A stretch of 64,000 bases of DNA from Bradyrhizobium algeriense (GCF_003062295.1 NZ_PYCN01000023.1:1-64000); one strand, 5' to 3'; positions 27,413-36,731 are shown, numbered from the stretch's first letter. Translations and numbers: made by a program. The notes: a model not told the origin generated them from the letters alone.

Positions 27413-28141
27413 ATGACAAAACGCTTCATCGCCCTGATTGCCTTGCTTGGGGCAGTAACGCCTGTGCAGGCGCACCAGATCTGGATTGAGCAATCCGAAG
27501 GGCAGAATGCTGTCGTTCGCTTTGGCGAATTCGGCGAGAATCTTCGTGAAGCGTCGCCGGGCTTGCTCGACAAGTTCGCAAAGGTCACCGGTACGCTCGT
27601 CTCCGCCAAGGGCGAGCAAAAGTCTGACGCCACCAAGACCGCCAACGGCTTTACGCTGCCGTTCTCCGCGGCCTCCGGCGACGGCATCTTGGCGGAGGAT
27701 GCGAACTACCCGCTCTATGTCTGGAAGCAGCAAGGCAAGGACGTCACCAACTGGTTCTATCCCGCGGCCCGTTACATCACGAGCTTTACCGCGCAGCAGC
27801 CCAAGCTCGTGCTCGATCTCGTCCCGACCGGCGAGGACGGCCAATTCAAGCTCTTCTTCAAGGATCAGCCCAAAGCCAAGACCAAAGTGACGCTGGTGAC
27901 CGAGTCGGGTTGGTCCAAGGATGCTCACACCGATGAGCAGGGCCTTGTGAAGTTCGATATGCCCTGGAAGGGCACCTACGTGGTTGAAGTCAGCTTCAAC
28001 GACCGCAGCGCGGGTGAGCGCGCAGGGGCCGGCGGCGCCGAGAAATATGATGCCGTGAGCTATGCCACCACGGTGACCTTCGTGAACGCCAAGGGCCTGA
28101 CAGCCATTCCTGCGGGCCCGCCCGCAACGCCGGGCAAATGA
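27413..28141 (+). CDS. DUF4198 periplasmic protein of the iron cassette
   Basis: 242 aa from the ATG at 27413, giving the signal peptide MTKRFIALIALLGAVTPVQA. The mature protein opens HQIWIEQSEGQNAVVRFGEF, the conserved DUF4198 start in which an exposed N-terminal His could bind metal. DUF4198 proteins are found beside nickel, cobalt and iron uptake genes. The C-terminal half resembles an Ig-like or carboxypeptidase-regulatory fold (KTKVTLVTESGWSKDAHTDE). Its stop overlaps the next start (ATGA at 28138-28141), showing coupled translation. The role is inferred from context: periplasmic metal or chelate handling. Confidence 0.82.
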   Translation: MTKRFIALIALLGAVTPVQAHQIWIEQSEGQNAVVRFGEFGENLREASPGLLDKFAKVTGTLVSAKGEQKSDATKTANGFTLPFSAASGDGILAEDANYPLYVWKQQGKDVTNWFYPAARYITSFTAQQPKLVLDLVPTGEDGQFKLFFKDQPKAKTKVTLVTESGWSKDAHTDEQGLVKFDMPWKGTYVVEVSFNDRSAGERAGAGGAEKYDAVSYATTVTFVNAKGLTAIPAGPPATPGK

Positions 28142-28419
28142 GTTTTATGATACATCGGGTCCGCTCCACGGGCCCGCTGATCTCGCGCATCGTGGCTGCG
28201 CTGTTCGGCGGCTATGCCTTGGCCGCACTTTTCAGCGTTGCCGTGCTCGCCCTACCCTTGAGCAAGCCGCAGGCCGTGCTCACCGGCATGCTGGCGAGCT
28301 TCGCCATCTACGCCGGTGCCGTGATCTGGGTCTTTGCCGTGCGCAGCGCGCTGAAGGCCTGGGCGGGATTGCTCATCGTGGCCGTGCCGCTGTTGCCGCT
28401 GGCCTGGTCCGTTTCCTGA
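28138..28419 (+). CDS. DUF3649 small inner-membrane protein
   Basis: 93 aa with three hydrophobic segments (ISRIVAALFGGYALAALFSV, LTGMLASFAIYAGAVIWVF and LLIVAVPLLPLAWSV). The pattern matches DUF3649, described as an iron-uptake-associated membrane protein and usually found just ahead of a PepSY protein. It starts inside the stop codon of the DUF4198 gene and ends 14 bases before the PepSY gene. It probably forms a membrane complex with that protein. Confidence 0.8.
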   Translation: MSFMIHRVRSTGPLISRIVAALFGGYALAALFSVAVLALPLSKPQAVLTGMLASFAIYAGAVIWVFAVRSALKAWAGLLIVAVPLLPLAWSVS

Positions 28420-28433
28420 CGAAGGGCCTGCGC

Positions 28434-30059
28434 GTGAATACGGACAACGATGCGCGAGTTGCGGGCCCCGGCATCCGGCAAAGCATGTCCAGCCTGCACA
28501 CATGGGCCGGCCTTCTGCTCGGCTGGGTGCTCTATGCCATGTTCCTCACCGGCACCGTGTCGTATTTCAAGGATGAACTCTCGCAATGGATGCGGCCGGA
28601 GTTGCCGCGCCTGTCTCAAATTCCCGATCAGGCCGTGGTGGCACAACGGCTCGCGGATGAGATTGGCAACATAGAGCCCGGAACATCGCAGTGGAGCATC
28701 CGCCTGCCCGACGCGCGCAACAACAGTGTCTATGCGTTCTGGCGCACAACTCCTCGCAACCCGGGCCAGCGCGGCTTCGGTGAAGGCAACTTCGATCCCG
28801 CGACCGGCCAGCGCGTCACCTCGCGCGACACGCTGGGCGGCGAGTTCTTCTACCGTTTCCACTTCCAGTTCCATTACATGCCGGTGGTCTGGGGCAGATG
28901 GCTGGCGGGCGCAGCCGCGATGTTCATGCTCGTGGCCATTGTCAGCGGCGTCATCACCCACAAGAAGATCTTCGTCGATTTCTTCACCTTCCGCTGGGGG
29001 AAGCGACAGCGCTCGTGGCTGGACGCGCACAACTCCCTGTCGGTGTTTGGTCTACCGTTTCATTTCATGATCACCTACACCGGACTGGTGACGCTGATGG
29101 CGCTGTACATGCCATGGGGCGAACAAGCAGCTTTCAAGACGCCGGCAGAGCGCCAGCAACTTTCGGCCGAGCTCAGCGCCTTCATCCAGCCGGGCAAACC
29201 CAGCGGGCAGAAAACGGCGCTGGCATCGGTGGCGGACATGGTGCGGCAGGCCCAGGAACGTTGGGGCCGCGACAGTATAGGGCGCGTAACGGCCGTTCAT
29301 CCCGGAGATGCGGCAGCGCGTGTGTCGGTGGCGCGAGGAGAAGCGGGCCGCGTCTCCATGAGTCCGCAATACATGGAGTTCGAAGGGGCCACCGGCAAAC
29401 TGCTGACGGTCCGTGAGTCGGTGGGGGCTGCGGCCGAAACCCGGGGCGTACTTTACGCACTCCACCTCGGGCGCTTCAGCGACACCGAAATGCGATGGCT
29501 GTACTTTCTCGTCAGCTTCATGGGTACGGCCATGGTGGGTACGGGCCTGGTTATGTGGACCGTAAAGCGGCGACAGAAGCTGCCTGACCCGGGTTGTCCC
29601 TATTTCGGCTTCCGCCTTGTAGAGCGACTGAACATCGCCAGCATCGCCGGCCTGTCGATCGCAATGACTGCATTCTTGTGGGCCAACCGCCTGTTGCCGC
29701 ACCCGTTGGAGAGCCGCGCTGACTGGGAGGTTCACGCGTTCTTTATCGTCTGGGGCCTGACGCTGCTGCATGCCCTGGTACGTCCAGCCAGGTCAGCCTG
29801 GGTCGAGCAATTATGGGCGGCATCAGCGCTGCTGTTTCTGTTGCCGCTTCTCAACGCATTCACGACGCAACGTCCGCTGTGGCATAGCCTGGTCGAAGGC
29901 GACCGGGTCTTCGCCGGTATCGATATGATGTGCTGGGCGCTGGCTTTGCTTCATGCCGTTTTGGCAATACGCACAGCCCGGCAGGGGGCGATTTCCCAGT
30001 CCAGGCTCAAGCCAAAACGGCAGGCTCCGGTCGCCACCTCCCGCGAGGCAGCAGGATGA
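28434..30059 (+). CDS. PepSY-associated TM protein, putative ferric-siderophore reductase
   Basis: 541 aa from a GTG at 28434. The first membrane helix (MSSLHTWAGLLLGWVLYAMF) contains the conserved His of HTWAG. Further helices include RWLAGAAAMFMLVAIVSGVI followed by HKKIFVDFFTFR, and AHNSLSVFGLPFHFMITYTG. A periplasmic PepSY-like section lies around residues 220-330 (VADMVRQAQERWGRDSIGRV), and the C-terminal helices follow. Histidines in paired helices are expected to hold haem; related proteins such as FpvG/FoxB/PiuB-type membrane reductases help release iron from siderophores. The reduction role here is inference from the family and the neighbouring TonB receptor. Confidence 0.85.
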   Translation: MNTDNDARVAGPGIRQSMSSLHTWAGLLLGWVLYAMFLTGTVSYFKDELSQWMRPELPRLSQIPDQAVVAQRLADEIGNIEPGTSQWSIRLPDARNNSVYAFWRTTPRNPGQRGFGEGNFDPATGQRVTSRDTLGGEFFYRFHFQFHYMPVVWGRWLAGAAAMFMLVAIVSGVITHKKIFVDFFTFRWGKRQRSWLDAHNSLSVFGLPFHFMITYTGLVTLMALYMPWGEQAAFKTPAERQQLSAELSAFIQPGKPSGQKTALASVADMVRQAQERWGRDSIGRVTAVHPGDAAARVSVARGEAGRVSMSPQYMEFEGATGKLLTVRESVGAAAETRGVLYALHLGRFSDTEMRWLYFLVSFMGTAMVGTGLVMWTVKRRQKLPDPGCPYFGFRLVERLNIASIAGLSIAMTAFLWANRLLPHPLESRADWEVHAFFIVWGLTLLHALVRPARSAWVEQLWAASALLFLLPLLNAFTTQRPLWHSLVEGDRVFAGIDMMCWALALLHAVLAIRTARQGAISQSRLKPKRQAPVATSREAAG

Positions 30060-30334
30060 ATCACCTGCTGCCCTTCGCGCTCAGCCTGGCAGGCTTTACT
30101 GCGTTGGCATTTGCCGTGCGCCGCCAACAGCGCGATATCATCGGCAGACCGCTGCGGCCGACCACGACCTACGTCCTTCGCGTTGCCGGCACTTGCGCTC
30201 TACTGTTTGCGCTCGGCATTCTTGTCGCCGAGAAGGGCTGGAGCATCGGCCTCGTGATATTCAGCGGTCACACCAGCATTGCTGCCGGTATCGTGCTTTG
30301 TGCGCTTATCGGGCAAGCGAGGATGGTGCGTTAA
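30056..30334 (+). CDS. DUF3325 small inner-membrane protein
   Basis: 92 aa, start ATG at 30056 overlapping the PepSY gene stop by 4 bases. Three hydrophobic helices (LLPFALSLAGFTALAFAV, VLRVAGTCALLFALGILV and VIFSGHTSIAAGIVLCALIG) match DUF3325, nearly always the last gene of PepSY iron cassettes. A longer in-frame reading from 29930 only shadows the PepSY gene. It probably stabilises the reductase complex; the function is otherwise unknown. Confidence 0.82.
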   Translation: MNHLLPFALSLAGFTALAFAVRRQQRDIIGRPLRPTTTYVLRVAGTCALLFALGILVAEKGWSIGLVIFSGHTSIAAGIVLCALIGQARMVR

Positions 30335-30576
30335 GCGTCCATATCTGGAGCAGAATGAGATTGGGGTGGGCCGTGACGGACCATCTCCTGCCCTGGACGA
30401 AAGCGGCCAAAGTGCTGCGAGCCGGGGCTTATTCTACTTTGCATGGGGTTGTTTTCGCGATTTTGTGTCTGGGCCCCGCGGTGTGCCGCCTAAGAGCATC
30501 TGCACTGCGGCCGGGACACGAAATCGTTAATGCTTCGCGCTGACGGCGTACCGATTCGACTCCAACCCGATCCGCC
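30335..30576. other. Convergent spacer after the iron cassette; no gene seen
   Basis: Between the ends of the DUF3325 and AsmA-like genes lie 242 bases with no convincing frame and no strong terminator hairpin. Codon use changes sharply after the cassette ends. Confidence 0.5.
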
Positions 30577-33500
30577 TTAATTATTCGGCGGCAATTCGAT
30601 CGGGTTGTTCTGCTTGCCGGTGTTGAACTCCATGATCTTTCGCGTCACGCCCGGAAAGATCGCCGAAATCGGATTGACGCGCAGGACGGGCTGGCCCGGC
30701 GTACCGACGACCTCATAGGTCACGCCGATCAGGCCTTCATTGTTGCCGTTGCCGAGGAACAGGCCGAGCACCGGAATCTGGCCGAACATGTTGTTCAGCC
30801 CGTACATCGGAACGAAGGTGCCGCTCATCCGAACCTGGTTGACGACGGTATCGATGCTGCCTTCGATGGTCGCCCCGACCATCGGTCCTTTCACGACACC
30901 ATCGCGGATCGCGAGCTGTCCATTCTGCCGGGTGAACTCGGCTCGCAACGCCGTAAAGGACACGCCGCTCTGCGTGCCGGTTGAGCCGCCAGCAGCCACA
31001 CGGTCGAGCGAAGCCTCGCCCTTGATGGAGAAGTTGCGGACGTTGATCAGGCCTTCCTTGGCGCTGGGTTCGACGGTCGGAGGCTCCAACGCGAGTTCGA
31101 GCTGGCCGCCAATAATCTTGGAGTACATGTCGGTGAACCGGAAGAAGGCACCCGCATCACCGGTCTGCAGGATGATGATGTCCCGGCCCTGCCCCTGCGC
31201 GCGGCCGCGCAAATCCGCGGTCACCGGCGTATCGCGCCCGACCTTGCCGGACAGCGTGAAGTTTTTCACGATGCCGTTGCGGCGGGAGAACTTACTATCG
31301 ACGCTGCGCAACGCCTCGCCGTTGAATCCCGCCACCGCGCCGAGCTTGAGGTCGATGTCGAGGTCGATATTCCTGGACTTGTTCTTGGGATCGGTCTCCT
31401 TGCCTGTTATCGCCGACTTGAGGAAGCCGCGGCCGTCGAACACGTCGCCGCGCATCATGACCTTCACGATACCGTCGGCACCGCGTTCGGCTTTCAGCGA
31501 GGTCTTGTCGCCGTCCGACGGCGCGTAGGTCGGGAAGTTCGCATTCAACAGGTCGCCATTCTGGTCGACTTCCAGCGATCCCTTGATCGAAACGCCGCCG
31601 CCTTCGACCACGATGTCCTGGAACAGTGTCGATTGTTCCTTCTTCACCACGATGAACGTCGCCTTGCCCGACTTGCCGGGCACCTTGACCCAGCCCGGCA
31701 GGATGTTGTCGAGACGTAGCGAGGTCAGATCGGCCTCGATGCCGACGCGGCTGTCGTTCTCGCCGATCTTGCCGATCACCTTGATCGGAATGGAGCCGCT
31801 GACGGCGGACCCGAGATCGATCCCGAGGCGTTGGCGGCTGGCGTCATCGAGCGTCGCCTGCAGCCTGATGTCGGCGTCGCCCTCGTTCTGCTTGCGATAG
31901 TCAAGCGAGGCTGGCTGACCGTTGATCTTGACGTCGCCCTTGACCTGGTAGCCGGCGTTGTTGGCGACCAGCTTCAGCGTATTGGATTCCAGTTTCTGGT
32001 TCATCACGAGCTTGTCGGCGGCAAACCCGGAGAGATCGGCCGTGACGGCGTAGGTGGTGTCGGCCTTGGTCAGCGAGCCCTTGACCGGCATGCCCATCGT
32101 GATGGAGGCGGTAATGTTGCCCTTGCTGGAGTTAGGATCGATCAAGGTGCCGGAGACGTCGCTGAGACGGTCTGAGGCGAGAATCTCTGCGGCGGCCGGC
32201 ACCGGAGCATCGACCCTGAACTTCACCCGCGAGGGTGACGGCTTCGGCGCCATGTCCGGCACCTCGAAGATGAAATCCGAAATGTTGATCTTGCGTCCGG
32301 CCGGCGTGTCGGCGACGCCCTGCCCGATCGTCACCGTCGCGGTGCGGCCGGTGACCCGCGCCTTCAAATCGGCATCGCGAACCGAGGGCATTTCATCCAC
32401 CGGGCGCACCGTGACGCCGGAGGCCACGATGTTGACGGCGAGGCCATCATCCGGAATCGGCGGCCCCCTGCGCGACAAGTTACGCACCGGCGAATTGACG
32501 CCGACCTCGATACGCTGAAGCGTACCCTTCTCGATCCGCTCGATCACCCATTCGCGCACCTCAGGCACGATCAGGATCGGCCACATCCGTTTCAGCGCCG
32601 ATGCCGACATCGGCGTGCCCGCAAAACCAAGCTGCAGACGCGCCTCGTTCGCATAGTCGATGCTGCCGGTGCCAGCGATGCCGATCTCGCCATTGCTGAT
32701 ATCGGCCTGCGTGAGCAGCACGCGCTTGCGGTCGGTGTCGAACTTCAGCCCGATCGCGATGCGGTTGAAGATCAGCGGCGGTTCATTGTCGGTGCCGGCG
32801 AGCAGGATCGTGCCACCGCTGAGACCCGCCTGCCATTCGGTGGTGGCGCCGTTCGGCGGTTCGAGATGGCCCAGCAACGTAATCCGGTTCGCGCCGGAAA
32901 CGACCTTGAAGGGCGCGACCAGCACCCGCCGTCCGGAATCCCATTCGACGCTCATCTCCGCCGAATCGATCGGCATCGGATAATCGGGCGTATCGCTGTC
33001 GATCAGGTTCCCGGCCCCGGCGATGACCTTGCCGCGCAAATAGGTCGGCACGCCATCGCGCCCCAGTTCACCCTTCAGCTCACCAGACAGCGGCAATTCC
33101 GCGCTGTAGGTGAGATCCTTGACCCGCATCGCCAGCAGGATGTTGGCGGCCGGCACCTTGTCGGCGCGAAGATCGACCGACCGCACGCCGTTCTGCGGCG
33201 GCCCGACCACGACCTTGAGCGACCACGGGCGTGCGCCCTCCTCGCCAAGGCTCACCGCGACCCCGCCGCCGCTCGGCCGGCGCATGCTGAGGCTGATATT
33301 GTCGAACGTCCATTTGTTGCCGCGCTGCTGGTCGTCGACGACGAGATTGCCGTTCTTGAGGCCGATCTCGTTCAGGTTCTGACCGTCGAGGCCGCTAAGG
33401 CTGAGGCTGTCGAGCCAATCGAGGCTGGCCAGCAATCCGTTCTGCGTCGTGTCGGGCACCGTCGCCGTCACGCCCTGGGCGGGCGCAGGCGCTGGACGGG

Positions 33501-34167
33501 GGAATGTCGGCGCCATGCCCGCATCGCGCTTGGAGGCAACGCCGGTCGCCAGCGGTTTGGCGGTGTCGCCGGCAGACACCGTCACCTGGCCGTCCGGCGT
33601 GATTCGCACCGCAAGTTCGGCATCGACCAGATTGAGGCTTTCGGCACGCAGCCGCCCCATCAGAAGCGCCGTGCCTGACAGTTTCACCTCGGCCTTCGGC
33701 GCGGTGGCGACGACGACCTGGTCACGGTCGCGAACCACGATGTCGCGGATTCGCACCGCGATTCGAATCCGTCCGGCCCGCTCGATCTGCGTACCGCCGA
33801 CTTCGACCGTATTGCCATGGCCGATATTTTCCTCGATCGCGGCCGCCAGCCAAGGCGTTGCCATATCGAGATTGATGGGCCCGGCGCCGAGCCGCCACCA
33901 CAGACCGCCGAAGCAACTGGTGAAGATTACCGCCAGCACGGCAACCACGATCGCCAGGCGCTTGACCCAGCGTTCGCCGGTCAGCCGGAGCTGCAGCGCT
34001 GCAAATTTGTCGCCCAGCCGGCCGGAACTGGGGCGGGCGAGCAGCCGCTTTGCCCGATGGCGCGCCGCCTCGTCAGGCTCTTGATCCCAGCCGCCCGCAT
34101 CATCCCACTGAGAGTTGTGGGCCTCGGCACGCGGATTCGACCCCTTGGGCGAAGTGTTCCTAGCCAT
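30577..34167 (-). CDS. Large AsmA-like/DUF3971 (YhdP-type) envelope protein
   Basis: 1196 aa from the ATG at 34167 (MARNTSPKGSNPRAEAHNSQ). A frame open to 34371 exists, but its codons lack the GC-rich third positions of the rest. A cytoplasmic tail of about 75 residues precedes one membrane helix (WVKRLAIVVAVLAVIFTSCF), and the remaining 1,090 or so residues are periplasmic, beta-rich and repetitive, with the AsmA-like C-terminal region (LINVRNFSIKGEASLDR, TRQNGQLAIRDGVVKG). Proteins of this build bridge inner and outer membranes and carry phospholipids. It is transcribed away from the peroxiredoxin gene. Confidence 0.83.
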   Translation of the reverse strand: MARNTSPKGSNPRAEAHNSQWDDAGGWDQEPDEAARHRAKRLLARPSSGRLGDKFAALQLRLTGERWVKRLAIVVAVLAVIFTSCFGGLWWRLGAGPINLDMATPWLAAAIEENIGHGNTVEVGGTQIERAGRIRIAVRIRDIVVRDRDQVVVATAPKAEVKLSGTALLMGRLRAESLNLVDAELAVRITPDGQVTVSAGDTAKPLATGVASKRDAGMAPTFPRPAPAPAQGVTATVPDTTQNGLLASLDWLDSLSLSGLDGQNLNEIGLKNGNLVVDDQQRGNKWTFDNISLSMRRPSGGGVAVSLGEEGARPWSLKVVVGPPQNGVRSVDLRADKVPAANILLAMRVKDLTYSAELPLSGELKGELGRDGVPTYLRGKVIAGAGNLIDSDTPDYPMPIDSAEMSVEWDSGRRVLVAPFKVVSGANRITLLGHLEPPNGATTEWQAGLSGGTILLAGTDNEPPLIFNRIAIGLKFDTDRKRVLLTQADISNGEIGIAGTGSIDYANEARLQLGFAGTPMSASALKRMWPILIVPEVREWVIERIEKGTLQRIEVGVNSPVRNLSRRGPPIPDDGLAVNIVASGVTVRPVDEMPSVRDADLKARVTGRTATVTIGQGVADTPAGRKINISDFIFEVPDMAPKPSPSRVKFRVDAPVPAAAEILASDRLSDVSGTLIDPNSSKGNITASITMGMPVKGSLTKADTTYAVTADLSGFAADKLVMNQKLESNTLKLVANNAGYQVKGDVKINGQPASLDYRKQNEGDADIRLQATLDDASRQRLGIDLGSAVSGSIPIKVIGKIGENDSRVGIEADLTSLRLDNILPGWVKVPGKSGKATFIVVKKEQSTLFQDIVVEGGGVSIKGSLEVDQNGDLLNANFPTYAPSDGDKTSLKAERGADGIVKVMMRGDVFDGRGFLKSAITGKETDPKNKSRNIDLDIDLKLGAVAGFNGEALRSVDSKFSRRNGIVKNFTLSGKVGRDTPVTADLRGRAQGQGRDIIILQTGDAGAFFRFTDMYSKIIGGQLELALEPPTVEPSAKEGLINVRNFSIKGEASLDRVAAGGSTGTQSGVSFTALRAEFTRQNGQLAIRDGVVKGPMVGATIEGSIDTVVNQVRMSGTFVPMYGLNNMFGQIPVLGLFLGNGNNEGLIGVTYEVVGTPGQPVLRVNPISAIFPGVTRKIMEFNTGKQNNPIELPPNN

Positions 34168-34464
34168 TGCCTCTCGGTGTCGGCGCTGAGGTTGATCGCC
34201 GCCAACGGCGCGCTCTTCGATCGTTATCGAGCGCTCCTGTGCCGGCATCGCTGCCAATCCTCGATTAATACTGTTACTCGTGGTCGGGCCCAAGGATTGA
34301 TTGGGCGGTCCCATCGACGAGCGGACGGGGGTAGCGTCGAATTCCTTGTAACCATACTCCCGGGTCATCAAACTTGCCCAGCGGCCGGAGCGAATCCGAC
34401 GGTCAGAGGCAAGACCCGCAATACCCTAATGGTTGATCTGCGGAAAGCGACGAAAGGAAGGCGT

Positions 34465-35232
34465 ATGTCCAAGAAAACGCGCAAGAAATCCTCCAAGCCA
34501 GCCCCCAAAAGCCGCAAGACGCCCGCCCCAAAACCAGTCGCGGCCAAACCCGCTCGCAAAGCCGCTAGCCGCAGCGACACGACATCGGCCAAAAAGCCTG
34601 CCGCCAAGGTCGCCAGCAAGGCAGCCAAATCCGCCGCCAAGGCAACCGTCAGAAAGCCGGACAAGATGGCCAAAACCGCCAAAGCCGCTCCTGCCGAAGC
34701 GTCGCACAAGCCGCCATCGAAACCGTTAAAATCCAATCTATCGGCTCCGCCCAAACCGGATCTGGGAACCGAACTGGTCGAGGGCGCGATGGCTCCCTCC
34801 TTCAGCCTGCCCCGCGATGGCGGCAGTAGCGTCTCGCTGGCCGACTATGCAGGCAAGAAACTGGTGCTGTTCTTCTATCCCCGCGCCGACACCCCCGGCT
34901 GCACCCGTGAAGCGATCGACTTCACCCGGCTCGAGAGCGCGTTTGCCGACGAGGGAGCCGCGGTACTCGGCATCTCGGCCGACACCGTAAAGGCCCAGGA
35001 ATCCTTCCGCAGCAAGCACCAGCTTTCGGTTCCTCTGATCTCGGATGAGCAGCATGAGATGCTGGAGGCCTATGGCGCCTGGGGCGAAAAATCGATGTAC
35101 GGCAGGAGCTTCATGGGAATCATTCGAACGACGGTTCTGATCGGGGCCGATGGTCGGGTCGCCAAAATCTGGCGCCATGTGCGGGTCGACGGCCATGCCG
35201 ACGACGTGCTGGCCGCCGTCCGCGCCATCTGA
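34465..35232 (+). CDS. bcp: Peroxiredoxin of the Bcp/PrxQ family with a histone-like N-terminal extension
   Basis: 255 aa from the ATG at 34465, which has AAGGAAGG just upstream. Residues 1-100 are almost wholly Lys, Ala, Pro, Ser and Arg (MSKKTRKKSSKPAPKSRKTP), resembling histone H1-like tails. The peroxiredoxin domain starts at GAMAPSFSLPRDGG, with the peroxidatic Cys146 in RADTPGCTREAIDF. No other cysteine is present, so it works as a 1-Cys enzyme needing an outside thiol. It reduces hydroperoxides. The basic tail would place it on DNA or another polyanion; that is inference. Confidence 0.88.
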   Translation: MSKKTRKKSSKPAPKSRKTPAPKPVAAKPARKAASRSDTTSAKKPAAKVASKAAKSAAKATVRKPDKMAKTAKAAPAEASHKPPSKPLKSNLSAPPKPDLGTELVEGAMAPSFSLPRDGGSSVSLADYAGKKLVLFFYPRADTPGCTREAIDFTRLESAFADEGAAVLGISADTVKAQESFRSKHQLSVPLISDEQHEMLEAYGAWGEKSMYGRSFMGIIRTTVLIGADGRVAKIWRHVRVDGHADDVLAAVRAI

Positions 35233-35233
35233 T

Positions 35234-35265
35234 TTGACAGGTTCCATTTCCCAAAAATTAACCAT
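35234..35265 (+). promoter_or_regulatory. Promoter with overlapping CtrA-type half-site ahead of the M23 gene
   Basis: TTGACA (35234-35239) and ATTAAC (35257-35262) are 17 bases apart. The -10 is embedded in TTAACCAT (35258-35265), the classical CtrA half-site. The other half 11 bases upstream reads TTTC and so is weak. Confidence 0.4.
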
Positions 35266-35332
35266 GAAAGGGTCAAATCGGCACGCAAATTGAGCCGTAC
35301 GGAACTCATCTCCGACCGGCGCGGGAGTGCCG

Positions 35333-36688
35333 ATGTCGTACCGTTCCGGTCATCATTATTCCGATCACCACCATCCCCACGATCACGGCCGGACGCCGCC
35401 CCGCCGTCCCGCCAACTATGCGGCAAAGGCGGCCGCGATCGACGGTGACGGCTACACCATCGTGCATGCCGGCAAGCAGGTCCGGCTCGGCCCTGTCGTG
35501 TTCTGGATCGTTGTCGGCACGATCGTGTTGCTCGGCATGTGGTCGGCGGCGACCGCCACCTATTTCGCGTTTCGCGACGACGTCCTGACCCGGCTGATCG
35601 CCCGTCAGGCCGAGATGCAATACGCCTATGAAGACCGCATCGCGGAGCTGCGCGCCAAGGTCGACCGCACCACCAGCCGCCAGTTGCTCGATCAGGAGCA
35701 GTTCGACCAGAAGCTCGACCAGATCATGCGCCGCCAGACCGCGCTGGAATCGCGCGCCACCGCCCTCGGCGCGATCCCGGATGCCGCGGCCACCGGTTCG
35801 ATCAGGCCTCCGGCGCGCGGCGCGGCTATGGAGACGCCGGCTTCCGGCACCCTGAAACCCTCCCCGATCAGCGACACCGTGATCTTCGTGGCGCCACCGG
35901 ATCGCGAAGCGCGGCTGGAATCGCGCGCGCCCATCGCCGTCAAGCCGCAACCAAATCAGTTTGCCAAGGTTCAGGGCTTCGACAACGTGCTGGTCCGCCT
36001 GCAGACCTCGCTCGATTCCGTCGAGCGGCGCCAGATGGCGGCGCTGACCGCGGTCGAGGACAGCATGGAATCGCGTGTCCGCCGGATGCGCGGCGTGTTC
36101 AACGATCTCGGCCTCGACATGGCGCAGCTCGAAGCGGCGACGCCGCGCTCGGCCATTGGCGGCCCGTTCGTACCGGTAAAGCTTTCGGCCGATGCCGGCG
36201 CATTCGAGCGCCAGCTCAACCGGATCAACATCACCCGCTCGCAGATGCAGCGTCTCAACGCGACCCTGGCGCTGGTGCCCTACCGCAAGCCTGTTGTTGG
36301 CGAGGTCGAATTCACCTCGGGCTTCGGTGTCCGAAGCGATCCCTTCCTCGGCCGCCCCGCCATGCACACCGGCCTCGACTTCCGCGCCGCCACCGGCGAT
36401 CCCGTCCGCGCCACCGCGAACGGCAAGGTGCTGTCATCGGGATGGATGGGCGGCTATGGCCGCATGGTGGAGATCGACCACGGCAACGGGTTGTCGACTC
36501 GTTATGGCCACCTGTCGGAAATTCACGTCAAGGTCGGCGACGTCGTCAGGATCGGACAGGTGATCGGCGCCGTCGGCTCCACCGGCCGCTCCACCGGCCC
36601 GCATTTGCACTACGAAACACGGATCGATGGCGACGCGGTCGACCCGCAGAAATTTCTGCGCGCGGGCGTGAGGCTCAGCGCGGGCTGA
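35333..36688 (+). CDS. M23-family (LytM-type) murein endopeptidase
   Basis: 451 aa from the ATG at 35333, preceded by GGGAG; a GTG two codons earlier is less well placed. The cytoplasmic N-terminus is His-rich (YRSGHHYSDHHHPHDHG). One membrane helix (VVFWIVVGTIVLLGMWSA) follows, then a coiled coil at about 85-130 and a further one at 210-250. The peptidase domain has H345 in AMHTGLDF, HGNGLSTRYGHLS and H424/H426 in GPHLHYETR, so the zinc ligands are complete. It should cut peptide cross-links in the periplasm during growth or division. A CtrA-like half-site in its promoter supports cell-cycle control. Confidence 0.9.
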   Translation: MSYRSGHHYSDHHHPHDHGRTPPRRPANYAAKAAAIDGDGYTIVHAGKQVRLGPVVFWIVVGTIVLLGMWSAATATYFAFRDDVLTRLIARQAEMQYAYEDRIAELRAKVDRTTSRQLLDQEQFDQKLDQIMRRQTALESRATALGAIPDAAATGSIRPPARGAAMETPASGTLKPSPISDTVIFVAPPDREARLESRAPIAVKPQPNQFAKVQGFDNVLVRLQTSLDSVERRQMAALTAVEDSMESRVRRMRGVFNDLGLDMAQLEAATPRSAIGGPFVPVKLSADAGAFERQLNRINITRSQMQRLNATLALVPYRKPVVGEVEFTSGFGVRSDPFLGRPAMHTGLDFRAATGDPVRATANGKVLSSGWMGGYGRMVEIDHGNGLSTRYGHLSEIHVKVGDVVRIGQVIGAVGSTGRSTGPHLHYETRIDGDAVDPQKFLRAGVRLSAG

Positions 36689-36731
36689 GAGCTCATCTCC
36701 GAAAGAAGCCGCGCCACGCTGAGACCAGCCG

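Noticed and set aside
34168..34371. 68-residue N-terminal extension of the AsmA-like protein
   Set aside because: Codon third positions are much less GC-rich than in the rest of the gene, and the extension has no domain. The ATG at 34167 was preferred, with some doubt.
34465..34740. Lys/Ala repeats of the peroxiredoxin gene read as a tandem DNA repeat
   Set aside because: The bases are not periodic; only the amino-acid composition is repetitive, and the reading frame is kept.
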